From: Macrolepiota albuminosa
Taxonomy: Eukaryota; Basidiomycota; Agaricomycetes; Agaricales; Agaricaceae
DNA: 64,000 bases
NCBI GenBank assembly: GCA_027475525.1
Contig: JAMWFC010000033.1
Span: forward strand, 310,001 to 374,000
Direction: 5' to 3'
The translations under genes were made by a program, and so were the position numbers. The notes below the pieces were generated by a model. That model had not been told where the DNA came from and made no database searches. It saw nothing but the letters and a program-made list of their open reading frames with translations. Of the stretch, positions 1 to 14,467 are shown in pieces (within the stretch, counting starts at the first letter, position 1; every line of letters starts with the position of its first letter).

Positions 1-480
1 ATAGAATTTCCCAGTCATCCGTGAGCCGGGTCTTGGCTTTTTCTCCCTTGGAACCAAATCCACGCTATCGAAGGGTGGGATACGTGCCGGTCCCCGTGCT
101 TATCTCTTTGTAGCATCCCTTTCACAAACGCTTTTCCACCCAAATGGAAAAATTTCCTGCTTATCTGCAATCTCTACGTTGATCAGAAAAGGTGTCATTC
201 CAAGAGACATATCTTGGCATAGGCTTCTGCTCGTTCCCGCTTCTAAGATTGTTGTCAAAATGCCTCCGATATTAAGCATTGTGACTGTTACATTTAAAGC
301 ATATTCGGGCATTTTCAACAGTCTACAGTTGGTTTGAATCCCGGACAATCTACCCGTGGTGTCGAGGTGAAAAGTCCTCAAGTTTGTTCGCCGATATTAT
401 GTACGGTAAGGATCTTCATTGTGGAGTTCATAGGGACAGAAATTGGAAAAAATATGCGGCCATGCCACACTATTACTTTG

Positions 481-537
481 TGACTCTCAAAATATATGTG
501 TGTGACATGACATGTAAGTCTTCAGTAAGTATTTAAG
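481..537 (+). promoter_or_regulatory. Candidate promoter elements of the LEU4-type gene
   Basis: A TGACTC core lies at 481-486 and a TATA-like TATTTAAG at 530-537, about 120 and 70 bases before the chosen ATG at 604. TGACTC is the core bound by the fungal general amino-acid control activator (Gcn4/Cpc1), which would suit a leucine-biosynthesis gene. The match is short and could be chance; no Leu3-type CCGG-N4-CCGG site was seen. Confidence 0.25.
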
Positions 538-603
538 ATAGGCATCTGGTATCTCAGAATGCTCATCTTAGTTCTCCCCGTCTGATCTGTAAAGCTATTC
601 GCG

Positions 604-3058
<2,455 letters not shown>

Positions 3059-5805
3059 AATTGAATTACTGGGCGATGCGGTGTTATAGATTATTTTTTT
3101 TTTGGAAGCATAGGCAGTTCTGTATAAAGTAGTTTCTGATACCACTTGATACGAAATGACTCAATTGGCTTAAATTGTATACCTTTGTGTTAGTTTGTTG
3201 TTTGCATTAATTTGCAATGATAAGTGACATGCTTTTTCACTTTTTCGAATCTAACGGCGTGGCGCTCTGATTGATCCGTGCGCTGGAGTTCGTCGGAGTC
3301 TTGTTCGATCGTCTTTTCAGAAAAGCGATCATTGATAGCCACGTTTACAGGAGCCCTTGCTCTTGGCATTCACGTTCAGATTCTCATAGATCCTCTCAAG
3401 GAATGCTCGGCGATTAGAAGTTGTTCCAGTAACATGTGTGTATGGATACGAGGCTTCTCCTTTCCCTGACGCTGAGTCAATAGCGTCACCGTAAAGAACT
3501 AGTCAAGACTGTCACCAAGCTGGAAAGTCAAACTGCTTGGCAACCATAGTAGGTAATCACTCTTCGTTTGACACAATACATCTGCCGGCGGATCATTACC
3601 GCAAGTTGTACATGGATAACGACTTGCGACTTTAAACAAATAGAATGTCCATACATATCCAGCCATCGATCTGAGAATTCGGAGTCTGCCCCGATGTTGT
3701 TTAAAAATGGGCAGTTACGATATCACTTGGCATCACTCCGCAGTCTGCCACGGTTTGCATAAAGCTTCAATGCTAAGTAAAAGTACCACTGAGCTCGCAA
3801 AGAGGACTTCAATGCTGAGAGAACGCGTAATTCACCTTTTCTGCATCCTCAGGCAGCTTCGATGCTTGGGCAACCCTATTCAGTCTTCCGTTTTGAATTC
3901 TTTCCGTGGCAAGCACTTGCAAGCCTTTTACGTCATGCATTCAGACTCTCAAACTAAACTTGGAGTAAAGACTTAACTGGTAACACCTTGCAAGAAACTC
4001 CGTCAAGTTTCTCAATAGAAAAGAAGATCCGCTGCGGTGAAAGCAGGAATGTCATGTCATACTCCGTATTTACTCGTGATTTCACAAGTGGTGGAACCAT
4101 GATTCCTGGCAAACAAACTACTCTTCTGCACCGCACTGTCAAGAAGATAAAGTTACAGGCTTGAGTCTATGTCCGGCACTGAGGCTCCGAGTTGAAGAGA
4201 TATTGATTATCCGAGGCGCTGGACTTAGGAGTCTGAATCTCTCATTAAGCCTTACGATACTGTACATATCGAGCTGGTTTCCACTCACAATCTGATAGAT
4301 CCCATAGCTTATGCGTTTCTTAAGGATCAATCCCCTTCCGTTTCGAATCGAAGAGAAATATGGAACATCAGAGGAAGGACTCGGGAACCGGAATATCCCG
4401 TCTAACTTCGACGATGCTCCACCTTGTTTGGCGTCAGACCACTGAAGATGTAATGTATATCCCATAGACTGCTTTGAAAGATCCCACCCCTCATTTGAAG
4501 CTGATGCAGTGCGGCTCTCTAATCTGATCCATGGTCATGGTCAGTTTCATGTACAAGTACGTGCACCCAAGACAGAGGAAGGATTTCGAGAGAGATAGCT
4601 CCGAGTTGAAAAGAGAGACTGAAGCAAGAGGCAGGTTCCAGTTCAAGGGAAATCCTGATGTGTTATTTATCATGCAAAGACAGGGCGTATGGGAAACTCT
4701 TATTCTTATGAGTTATGAGTACTAGCAAGACAGTGATCGAAGATCCCGAGGTACACGCAGTACGCAAATACACAAGACAGACTCAGAAAACCAAGAACAA
4801 ATTCGCTCATAGCCGTTCTGGTTGTGATTCAAAAGTGCCACTGCCAAGGATAGACAATTTAAATCAATTTTCCGAGTTCCACCTGAGATACGCCATGCGT
4901 ATTCATCTTATACAGAAGAACACTTCAGATAACAATCACGATAGCGTTGAGGTCCAGTGTCCAGCGTCAAGGCAAATCCACCAACAATAATGATGTATTT
5001 GTATAGAGTACTCTCGACAGTGGTCTAGTCCTCGGGGCCAGCCTGAGCGTAGCAGAAAATCCAAGTCGTCAAGTACCCAATCGTTGGGTCGATTTGACAT
5101 AGAAGGTTACGACGAGACGAAATTAAGATGTCCCATTGCCTTTCATACCCTATAGTTGACATGGGTCGATTTGACATAGAAGGTTACGACGAGACGAAAT
5201 TAAGATGTCCCATTGCCTTTCATACCCTATAGTTGACATGGAGGAGATACAGCCCTTTTTTTTTCTAGTTTGAAGCACGTTTATGCCAGAGGAAGAGGAA
5301 CAATGAATAAGTCCAAATCATAATGAATGTACGGTATGCCGCATGATTGAATGAAGATTCAAAATCCAAGTCCTCGTATATGCCAACCGGAGCTTAGTAT
5401 AAACTCAAAACCGATGAGTAGGTACTCGAGTGATCAATTGCTGGATCAATCTTGTAGATGAGTGATCGTCGTCACGCTGGCCAGAAGTCAAATGTCGATG
5501 AACGTCAAACCTACGCACTGCAGTCGAGTTCTTGTAAAGGGCTATGGAGCGACAGCGACTAGGAGAGAATACGAAGGTACGTGATCCTGTTATTTGTGAC
5601 TGCCTCTGGAGAAAGGGGAGGGATTGAACTTAATTCCTGAGGGTCAAGCAAGTCTGCAAGAAGAAACAAGGAAGAGGGTAAGGAGGATGACCTTCAAGGT
5701 TCAAAAGCTTGACACTATCTAATCGGATTAGATTAAGGAAATCAATCACTCAAGCTGTCGTGGTTGTTCCACATCCATGAATTTTCAATACTCAATATAG
5801 GAAGC
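3059..5805. other. Intergenic, no gene recognised
   Basis: Short ORFs are present on both strands (longest 108 codons, 4139-4465 minus strand) but none shows a motif or joins to neighbours through plausible introns. The only structure noted is the tandem duplication at 5085-5238. Confidence 0.5.
5085..5238. repeat. 77-bp tandem duplication, intergenic
   Basis: Two adjacent copies with period 77 (copy 2 begins at 5162), beginning TGGGTCGATTTGACAT. No gene is affected. Confidence 0.93.
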
Positions 5806-8254
5806 ATGGCATTAAATACAACACACTACCCAGACATTATCAGTGTACCGCGATTAACCACTCTTTTTGTATCCCTACTTGTCACCCTAGGCTCCGGGAC
5901 AAACTACGTGAGTATGCACTAACCCTCCAGCCGGGCCTAACTTTTCCCTAGGTGTACTCTGGTGTGTAGACCTCGGGATTTTCTTTAAGGAAGATTGTAA
6001 GTAATGAATATTAGCATATGCCCCCCAACTGGGTGCCCGGCTCAACATTTCCCACACGCACCTTAACATCGTCGGTCTCGCGGGAAACCGTACGTACTTT
6101 CCCCTTTCTGTCTCTTTTTCAATGAACACATTTAATATAAATCAAAGTCGGCGTTTACGGCAGCGGCCCAATCTGGGGCCGTATCGTTGATACCCATGGT
6201 CCCCGTATCCCCCTGGTCTCAGCATTCGTCTTGCTCCTTGTTGGCTACTCCAGCATCAAGCTCATTTTCGACGCAGGTGTCCCCGACAATTCCAATACCA
6301 TTTCTTTTTTGACATCATGTATTCTCGTTTTGTGCAGCTTCATGACCGGCGCAGGCGGGAACGCGGGGTGGACGGGCGCTGTCAACTCTACCGCAAAGAC
6401 TTTTCCCGATAAAACGGTACGTCCTTGCAAGAGCATGCTTTTAACTATGTCTCGTCAAAGCTCACTCGCACTCCGTCCGGCAGCGAGCAACAGCTACAGG
6501 CCTTGTCATATCCGGCTTTGGTCTCTCCGCCTTCCTTTTTTCCACTGTCTCACGCATCTGTTTTCCCGGAAATACCTCCTCGTTCCTTGGTCTCCTTGCG
6601 CTAGGGACGTCTGTGCCTATGGTTTTTGGATTTTTTTTTGTCAGGCCTGTTCCTCTACGCCCTGCATCCTCCTCTGAGGAGTACTTGAGCTCTGAAGAGA
6701 CGAGAGTGTCCCGGCACCATGAGGCTCACGACAATGAACACGAACACGAGTACGATGAGGAACAAAGCGCGCTTCTACCATTATCCTCTTCAGCCACACC
6801 TTCACCTTCACTGTCACCGTCACCGTCACCGTCACCCCCACCCCCTCCAATTCACGGGCACGCCCTCTTCAAAACAAGTAACTTCTTGCTTCTCTTTATC
6901 ATCCTCTCCATCCGTGCGTCCCTCTCCTCTCCCCTTCTTCCCCCCTAGGCCCTCATCACTTCCAACAGTCGCAGGCACAGGTCTCACATGTACATCCCCT
7001 TTTCTCTTTCCTTTCTCCAAGCTAACCACCCTACCTATGCACACAGACATAAACAACGTTGGCCTCATGTCCCAAGCGCTCTATCTCTACTCTCTCAATG
7101 GCGGAGGAGGGGTAACACGTGACTACGACCCCATCCAAGCTGCGCACTGGCAAGCGGACCAAGTCTCCTTCATAAGCCTGCTTAACTTCGCAGGGCGTAT
7201 CTTTATCGGTGCGCCACTATTCTGAAGCTCTCTCATCCCCATCCCCATCCCCATCCCCATCCACTAAGAAACTCACCCCTCATTTCTGTGCAGGCCTAAC
7301 GACCGACACGCTTAAACACACGCATGCCCTCCCGCGCTCCACTTCCCTCCTCCTCGTCTCATCTCTGTTTTTCCTCTCCCAGCTCTTGGCTTCTCTCGTG
7401 GACAATATTAAGTACCTGTGGGTCGTGAGTGCGACGCTTGGACTTGCGCACGGGAGCGTTTTTTCGTTGATGCCGAATGTGTGTCTGGACTGGTTTGGTA
7501 TCAGTAAGTGCCTTAGAGGGAGTTCTTTGAATTTCTTGTGTCTCAAGTGGCTTGCCTCGATTTGTTTTCCCCTCCCTTAATTTTTTCTATCTCCCTTCAT
7601 TATATTCATCGTCGTCATCTGACTTCGTCGTTTGAATGAACCTCTTACAATGGACATGATATCAATCTTCGTCCTTGTTTTTTTTTCATTCATTCATTGA
7701 CTTTTATTTTTATTTTCTCATTCATCCAAAAATCCAACAACTCAAACTCTAACTAACCTTACAACCCTCATACAGCCCATTTTTCTGAAAACTGGGGATA
7801 CCTCTCCATCGCACCCATCATATGCGGTAATATATTCGGTATCGTCTTCGGGCGCATACTTGATGCGCACGATCGAAATTCCTCTTCCTCTTCACCATCC
7901 TCACCACCCTCGTTTTCTGAGTCACACACCACCTCTCTCGCTCTCACTCCACGGACATCAGCACCTCTTCACCATCCTCACCACCCTCGTTTTCTGAGTC
8001 ACACACCACCTCTCTCGCTCTCACTCCACGGACATCAGCATTATTTCATCTCCCGTGAGTACTTACCTAACACCACGCATGTATCCACACCACCGCCCGG
8101 AGCATGTACCCTCGGCCGTATATGCTACGTCGACGCGCTGTACCTCACGCTCTCCGCGTGTCTGGTGGGCGTTGCACTTAGTGCGTGGGCAGTGTGGAGG
8201 GATAGGCATGGACGAGCGGAGTGGAGGAGGGGGAGGGGGAGGTGTGGCAGGTGA
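5806..8254 (+). CDS. Major facilitator superfamily transporter, Mch1-like (monocarboxylate-transporter family)
   Basis: Multi-pass membrane transporter; substrate unknown, since yeast Mch proteins do not move monocarboxylates. Exons inferred: 5806-5907, 5952-5961 (10 nt), 6015-6089, 6148-6416, 6484-6913, 6975-6989 (15 nt), 7047-7208, 7294-7503, 7776-8054 and 8103-8254; phases agree for the first nine. The N-terminal half starts in a hydrophobic helix (LFVSLLVTLGSGTNYVYSAY) and has GSGPIWGRIVDTHGPR, the MFS loop 2-3 motif, and GAGGNAGWTGAVNS. A long acidic, Ser/Pro-rich central loop follows (SPSPSPSPPPPP). The second half has GLTYINNVGLMSQAL, LNFAGRIFIGLTTD, GLAHGSVFSLMPN and CLDWFG, then CTLGRICYVDALYLT before the last helix. 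A 77-bp duplication sits in exon 9. Upstream neighbour is LEU4, same strand but 2.7 kb away. Confidence 0.85.
7887..8040. repeat. 77-bp tandem duplication in the transporter's penultimate exon
   Basis: Exact copies 7887-7963 and 7964-8040, in a serine-rich loop region. Unlike the other coding cases, keeping both copies lets exon 9 join the last exon in frame (P then CTLGRIC), whereas removing one does not unless a further small indel exists at the seam. Confidence 0.93.
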
Positions 8255-9294
8255 TTTGTAACGGACTTTGATGGATATTGATCCTTTTGGTAGTTGTGGA
8301 CACTCTCACCTCCACTTTGGAATATCGTCCTGATATGTGTTTGAGTCCGAGTCATGTGAAGAAAATAAATGTATATGGAAAGGAAGAAAGGAAGAAAGGC
8401 TTATCAAATGTTGAGTATAGGTTGCGGCAAGAGGTCGCTCGATGGGCTTCGACTCTGTTTTAGAAAACTATTGACAATGCTCAAGAATTTTTTTTTACCC
8501 CGCATGTGCTCAACGTCACAATTAAAGAATCAATTTTTAAGGAACTTGAAGGTTGCTCCAAAGTAAGCGTTGTAAAACCTCAAGCCGAACAGCGTTCAGA
8601 ATTTTCGGTGTAGTCTCTTTCGCACAAGGGCACAATCGCCGCAAAGCCGCACTCGGATCAAGATCCGTGACTGTGATAAGTTTAATTCTATTGGTCTTCA
8701 AATTTGGCACTTTTTCTCTTGAGCTCTTCTCTATCTCTTTATCCTGCCTTCTTGACGTTAAAATTTGACTACGTGATGGGCGGAAGATGTTATCCGTTTT
8801 GCCTATCGCTAGATGTCGACTACCAGATGGAACACGTTCCGGCTGAGCGGAACTTTCTATCGCCGTTTATCTCGCTGCCGTAGAAAATTTTCGCCGCAAA
8901 TCTTATTTTTTGACGCCAGAGCGGCTTCGCGAAGACTCTCGGTTATGTGACAATACGCAAACATACATCTCTGCATGGCATGTCCCTTCCAGATGGCTAC
9001 AATATGACAATCAGAAATTTCTCACTGACCACTCCAGTCTTAGCTTAGAAAACGTTAAGGTTATGTCAGTGAAAGTCGCGATGAATGCTCATCAGGAAAA
9101 TCGCACTGAGCGTCACGAGGCGCATCCAATGCAGTAGGTTTTCCAACACCGAGCGCAATAGACAATTGGTTGTAAGTGGGGCATGGCCCTGTAGGGTTTT
9201 CCATATTAACATTTAGAAGTGATGGATTTCCAAGTTAGCAACACACATCACAAAGTGAAAGTAGCGAACCATCCTCCTGCCAGTGAGAATAAGC

Positions 9295-9448
9295 TCCTCC
9301 ATGTGGCTAGCATGATATGGGAGCAATTCCAACCGCATGACGCCTTTGGTGCTTTTTTCAGCAACAGATAGTCCTCCATGTGGCTAGCATGATATGGGAG
9401 CAATTCCAACCGCATGACGCCTTTGGTGCTTTTTTCAGCAACAGATAG
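9295..9448. repeat. 77-bp tandem duplication, intergenic
   Basis: Exact adjacent copies 9295-9371 and 9372-9448, beginning TCCTCCATGTGGCTAGC. Confidence 0.95.
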
Positions 9449-9687
9449 CGCAGAAATTGAACTATCTGCGAGGAGGACTCCGCGAAAGGAAACAATGGGC
9501 ATTCATATCGACAAGGATTCAACAGGACCCGCAATGATCAAAAGAGGAACTTTTTTCTCTCGGCATACTGAATAATCTGACATATCCTGACAAGATTGTG
9601 ATTGGCCTTGTCTCATCCCCAGTAAGTTTTGTGCTTACAACTAGGTGTGGACAACATCGATTGTAAATATGATTAAGCATTCACTTT

Positions 9688-9841
9688 CGTCTCCAATCTC
9701 AACCTCCAATGGCGACTACTCGTACACTATAGATATCCTTATTGCTCAAAGACAATTTGACATCCGTCTCCAATCTCAACCTCCAATGGCGACTACTCGT
9801 ACACTATAGATATCCTTATTGCTCAAAGACAATTTGACATC
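9688..9841. repeat. 77-bp tandem duplication, intergenic
   Basis: Exact adjacent copies 9688-9764 and 9765-9841, beginning CGTCTCCAATCTCAACC. Confidence 0.95.
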
Positions 9842-10710
9842 GTCATGGAGAATTCCCCGAATGGGACAGTTATGTTATCGGATCCTCGGTCAATTTTAAA
9901 TCGCCTGTCGTGAACTAGTTCTCCGATACCTTGAGTCCCGAGACTCCTGCACGGCTCACACAAATCTCTGTACACCTCATCGAGGCCTTTACGAGACTTA
10001 TGTGAAATTCCTGGGCCAACGTGGGGATTCTGCTCAAAAGGCTTGCTTGGTCTCGTGCCAAAAGTGTGCTGCTATAATCATTCCGAAAGTCTGTTTGCTT
10101 GAGAGTTATCTTTTGGCTTTATTAGACTGTTGTATGCCGAATCCTCACAAGGCATGATAAAGACACACAATTTTTCATAAGTGTGCTGCTCAGTGCATAT
10201 ACGTTACGTTCATTCGCCTCGAGTGGTTTCGCCTTGGATCTCCAGGGGGACTGCCATCGACTTCTTATCTCAAACACGTAATGCCAACCGACAACCTTTG
10301 AGTACATCACTTTCAAGTTCATCAGGTCAGACTCAGATATCTTGGAGTTGTTCACGGAGACTCGCTGGAGCAGAGCTTCCTTGGAAGGGTCAAGAAGGTC
10401 TCAAGAGCACCGTCGTTGAAATGATCACGTTCAGGTACTGATCAACACATCATACTCGAGGTCGTAAGTCAGGCGAACACTTATCATATATAGGAATTTA
10501 GAAACTAGATACTTGCATACACCGGTCGCCTCTTCCTTGGAAATATACAAAAGTTGTTCTGATATGCACTACACTAAAGTCTCTACTAGGTGCAATAATG
10601 AATATGAATGCATGGTACTACAATTGCGAGTGGAGGGGAAAGGAAGTATCGAGTCCATGCCAGTAATCTACAAGTAAAATCCAAGTCTAACTACTTGCGC
10701 GCCCCCGCCA

Positions 10711-13700
10711 TCAAATCAAAGCCTGCCTCACATAAAACTTCTTCGCCTCACTCAACAACCTACTTTGCTCCTCCACCCAACTCTTTTGCACCGCAGCCTT
10801 CACCTTTCCCCTCTCCTCTCTCTCCAAACTTTTAATCACGACTTCGAAGGCCGCTGACACGGGTCTATGATCGCTCACGTCGACTTCATACCTCTTATAA
10901 TGCACCTGCTTCACTCTCGTAGACACCATTGAGCGCCACAACACGCGGTCGCACCACGCAGGCGAGCGCCGCTTTTCTGACGTGTCGTAATCATTCGTGT
11001 GCGGGTCATATTTGTATGTCGGGGGGAAGCTCAGTACGCCTTCAGAGAAGCCGCGGAAGCGGCACGCCCGGTTGTATTTGATCTCGCGGAGGAGTTGGTC
11101 GTGCGTGAGGAGGTGTGCGTAGTCGTTCGAACGGATGGAAGAGATGATGGCGTCGCGCCTGTGGTCAATCCGATAATTCATATCCCCGTTGGCCTATAGA
11201 ACATAGTCAATGGCGAGAGGTACCGCAAGACAAGGAACGTACGATGACGATTTCGTGGTCTAATATCATCGTTCCGTCTCCTCCACCTACGTATGCAAAC
11301 GGAAAGTGAGTCACCGGGAACAGAGCGTTCCTCTCGAGAATCGCAGTGACATCGCCGTTCCGTTGTCGTACCGCATTTTGACCTGCTGCAAGATGACAAT
11401 TGAGCAAACAGATAGACGTATCGTCCAGCACGAATCGAGATATAATAGCACCCTGAGCGTATATCAGTAAAACCCCTCTCAAAGCACCGAAACACAAACC
11501 TTATTCCCATACCGTCCCCCCATTCCCCGCTTGATATGCGTAATATACGATTCTCTGATAGCTCCCTGGTCCCTCTCTGAATCTTTGATGAAGATACAAC
11601 TAAACAACCCGACGAGACTATGAGTGTGTATCACCGAATACGCCACGTTCGGTATTGCTTGTCGAACCGCCATAGCCAGTCGATCGTTCCACCGCCTGTA
11701 CGCCGACGAAACCCGGTCAGACAGTCCGTCCTCGTTCCTTGAGTTAGACGCAAGAAGGTTCCGTGCCGCGAGCTTCCGGCTCTCGAGGTCGATGACTTCC
11801 TGGAACCCGAAGGAGATGATGTCGGGCGAGTCAACGCTGCGCAGGGCGTCGCAAAGGAAGTTGACATTGACAGGGTCACCTGTGGCAAGAGATTCAGGAC
11901 GCGCTGCGTCCAAGTTCCACGAAACAACAAGGACCTTGAGAGGTCGAGTTTTGGCAAATGTGTGCTCGTACTTTAAAAGTTCCTCGTCTGAAAGTCGTCA
12001 GATAGATAATTAAACAAAAACACACGTACTCACCGACCCAATCGAGCCCAAGCAGTCCATCCCAAAGCCTCAACTGGTCATCCCTCCCAACACTGACAAC
12101 ACACAACCTCCCAATCTTATCAATCCCATAATGGTCCACCGCAATCTTCGACACAGGCAGCAAGGGATGCGCAACCCAGGAATTCGTCACAACCCACGGC
12201 CTGGAACTCACATCATACGCTGAAATAAACCCCCCACGTCCACCCACCCACAACCGATCATTCACGCCCTCCACACAAATAACATCCGAATTTGATATCT
12301 TCATCACCTCCACACACAGCGGATACCCGTCCTCCTTATCCAATGCCCACATCGACACCGAGCCCGCCTCATGGCCCACATACACAGTCCCAGGCGAGCC
12401 AGGCATTAACGTCGCGCCGAGTACCGCGCCTACCTGCTCCGAGGGTACGACTGACCGACTCGGATTTCCTGGTTTGAAAATATCATACACGCGCAGCACG
12501 GGAACCTTATTCGTACTCAATGTCCCGGGGAGATGCTGCGTCTCGCTCCTCGTCGCGGTCCACAGCTTGCCCGCGATAATCTTCACGAAAGACACGTGCT
12601 CGCCGATGCGCACGACGCGCGGCGTCGTCTGCGTGAGCGTGATGTCCTCCCCTCCCGACGCGTCCGGCGCCCACACAAGTCCCTTCCCCGAATCGTCAAT
12701 CGTTACCATCATCCGCCCGTGCCGGAAAATATACACAAGTCCGGCGCCCACACAAGTCCCTTCCCCGAATCGTCAATCGTTACCATCATCCGCCCGTGCC
12801 GGAAAATATACACAACGCGTGCGGATGCGCAGAGTATTTCGTCGCGACGACCGCCTGTGCGCAGATCCAACTCATGCAGATGCCCCTCCTTCGTCCCGAG
12901 CCACACTATAAACCCCCGATCTGCCTTCTGTGCACTAGGCCGAAACTCCATACTCTGGATCCGGTAGTCCTTCCCGACCAGTGTCTTCATTTCCAGACAG
13001 AGTTTTGGTATATCGGACAGTGAGAGGTCATAGATCTTGACTTGGTGGGGCCCGGCGACGACAGCGGTCGTGCCTGCCACGGACACTGTCGCATGCTGGC
13101 TGACATGGATGTTTGGCTCCACGTTCGCGTAGTGGAAAGACATGACGGGTGGACGCCGCGAGGTCCGCGAACAGTCCGGGAGCGGATTGACGACGACTTC
13201 TTCCTCGCCTGATTCCTCGTCCGAGTAGTCTGGCGTCGGAGGACGCCGAGGCGCAGGGAGTTTGTCGCCTGGTCCGATCGTCCGCGTGGGCGGCGGAGGG
13301 AGCTTGCCTGAACCCAACGCTTTGCGTTCCGTTTTTTCGGGAGTGGAAGAGGACGGGGAAGGGGACGGGGAGTCGGATGTGAGGGTGTGAGCAGGAATGG
13401 CGATACTTGGCCGGGCAGGGAGACGGGGAGAGGAGTTCGAGCTTTCTTCGGAGGACGAAGATGCGATAGGTGCAGGGCGTCGAGAAGGGAGAGGGGGAGG
13501 GACAGGGGAGGTGTCGAGCTTTCTTCGGAGGACGAAGATGCGATAGGTGCAGGGCGTCGAGAAGGGAGAGGGGGAGGGGCAGGGGAGGTTGAAGAAGATG
13601 TGAAAGAGGCGTCGGTGCGGATGGGAAGTCGACGTAAGATGGACTTGGTATTCCAGGAGATTGTAGGGGTGCGAGAATTTCGAGGCAAAGGGACCGGTCG

Positions 13701-14078
13701 AAGCAACGCGGCTGACAAGTCAGTTGGAGCTAGAGTCGGAGAACTATACATGATCTTTGACGGTCGCGAAGGGGGCGGCGGTGGCGGTCGTTTGGCTCCA
13801 ACCTTCAAGTCTGACGAGGAAGACGATGCGCGAAGGTGAGAAGCGTCAAAAGGGGTTCCGTTCGAAGATGAGCTCGACGTGGCCCGAGGCCGAGGACACG
13901 GAGAGGTATTTGGATCTAAGAACTCCGTCTGGCTCCCGTTGCTCTGTCTGCTGCGCGACTTGGAAGATTGGTCCAACGCGAGTTGCTCAAACTTCGATCG
14001 CAGGTTTTGTACAGGTGGCGAGCGGTCTGTGTCAACACCATTCGTTGATTGCTGTTCCATAACTTTCTCAAAGGTCAC
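10711..14078 (-). CDS. Inositol polyphosphate 5-phosphatase with N-terminal WD40-like region; frame broken by two 77-bp duplications
   Basis: Predicted to remove the 5-phosphate of phosphoinositides or inositol phosphates. Exons on the minus strand: 14078-12034, 11987-11500, 11452-11243 and 11193-10711. The first exon encodes a disordered Ser/Pro-rich N-terminus (SSSSEESS, PSPSPSSSTPEK, KLPPPPTRTIGPGDKLPAP), then repeat blades of WD40 type (VYVGHEAGSVSMWALD, GRDDQLRLWDGLLG). Later exons form the IPPc catalytic domain: LVVSWNLDAARP, GFQEVIDLESRK, GGRYGNKGA, NCHLAAG, NGDMNYRID, SPAWCDRVL and VSDHRPVSA, which include the expected catalytic Glu, Asn, Asp and His positions. WD40 plus IPPc occurs in plant and fungal type II enzymes. 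Duplications at 12662-12815 and 13437-13590 each add 77 bases to exon 1; deleting one copy of each restores one continuous frame. The start could be ATG 14078 or the next in-frame Met (MEQQ). Confidence 0.9.
12662..12815. repeat. 77-bp tandem duplication inside the WD40-like coding region
   Basis: Exact copies 12662-12738 and 12739-12815. The duplicated block encodes VYIFRHGRMMVTIDDSGKG on the minus strand, so that peptide appears twice in different frames; deleting one copy joins WAPD to ASGGED in frame. Confidence 0.96.
13437..13590. repeat. 77-bp tandem duplication in the Ser/Pro-rich coding region, one mismatch between copies
   Basis: Copies 13437-13513 and 13514-13590; they agree except for one base (GAGGGACAG against GAGGGGCAG) and the last position. 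Deleting one copy reopens the reading frame of the 5-phosphatase first exon. Confidence 0.93.
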
Positions 14079-14313
14079 AATAATCCAAGGCCCAAATTCT
14101 AAACCACGAAGGTGAGCATAGAACTCGTGTATTTGCGGTAATATATCAACTTACTGCTGCCTTATGAGCTGCTGTAAATGAAAACTCCTCGCCAAGGGTA
14201 AAAATCATAAAAGAAAGGCGTAAACCTCCAAACGAAATATACCTATTCTTCTATGGATGGGATCAACACCGGGTGTTAATCATTCTGTCATGAACAACCC
14301 ACTTACTCTTCCA

Positions 14314-14467
14314 CTCCGAGTCCTTGAACTGGTATATCCCAGGAATCACGCCTCTCGCCAGGTTGGATGAGGTTTGAGAGTAATTGTACTCTCCGAGTCC
14401 TTGAACTGGTATATCCCAGGAATCACGCCTCTCGCCAGGTTGGATGAGGTTTGAGAGTAATTGTACT
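14314..14467. repeat. 77-bp tandem duplication, intergenic
   Basis: Exact copies 14314-14390 and 14391-14467, beginning CTCCGAGTCCTTGAACTGG. Confidence 0.95.

Larger units (their letters stand above)
8255..10710. other. Intergenic, no gene recognised
   Basis: Only short unassignable ORFs (8553-8768 and 8910-9137 plus strand; 9248-9502 minus strand, which runs through a tandem duplication). Two 77-bp tandem duplications are the only structures seen. Confidence 0.5.

Noticed and set aside
6780..6850. CACCGTCACCGTCACC repeats
   Set aside because: Codes for the Ser/Pro loop of the transporter; not a distinct element.
7230..7262. CATCCC tandem repeats
   Set aside because: A simple microsatellite inside an intron of the transporter gene.
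13387..14115. Plus-strand open frames antisense to the 5-phosphatase first exon
   Set aside because: Low-complexity G/R/E-rich shadows of the Ser/Pro-rich minus-strand coding region.
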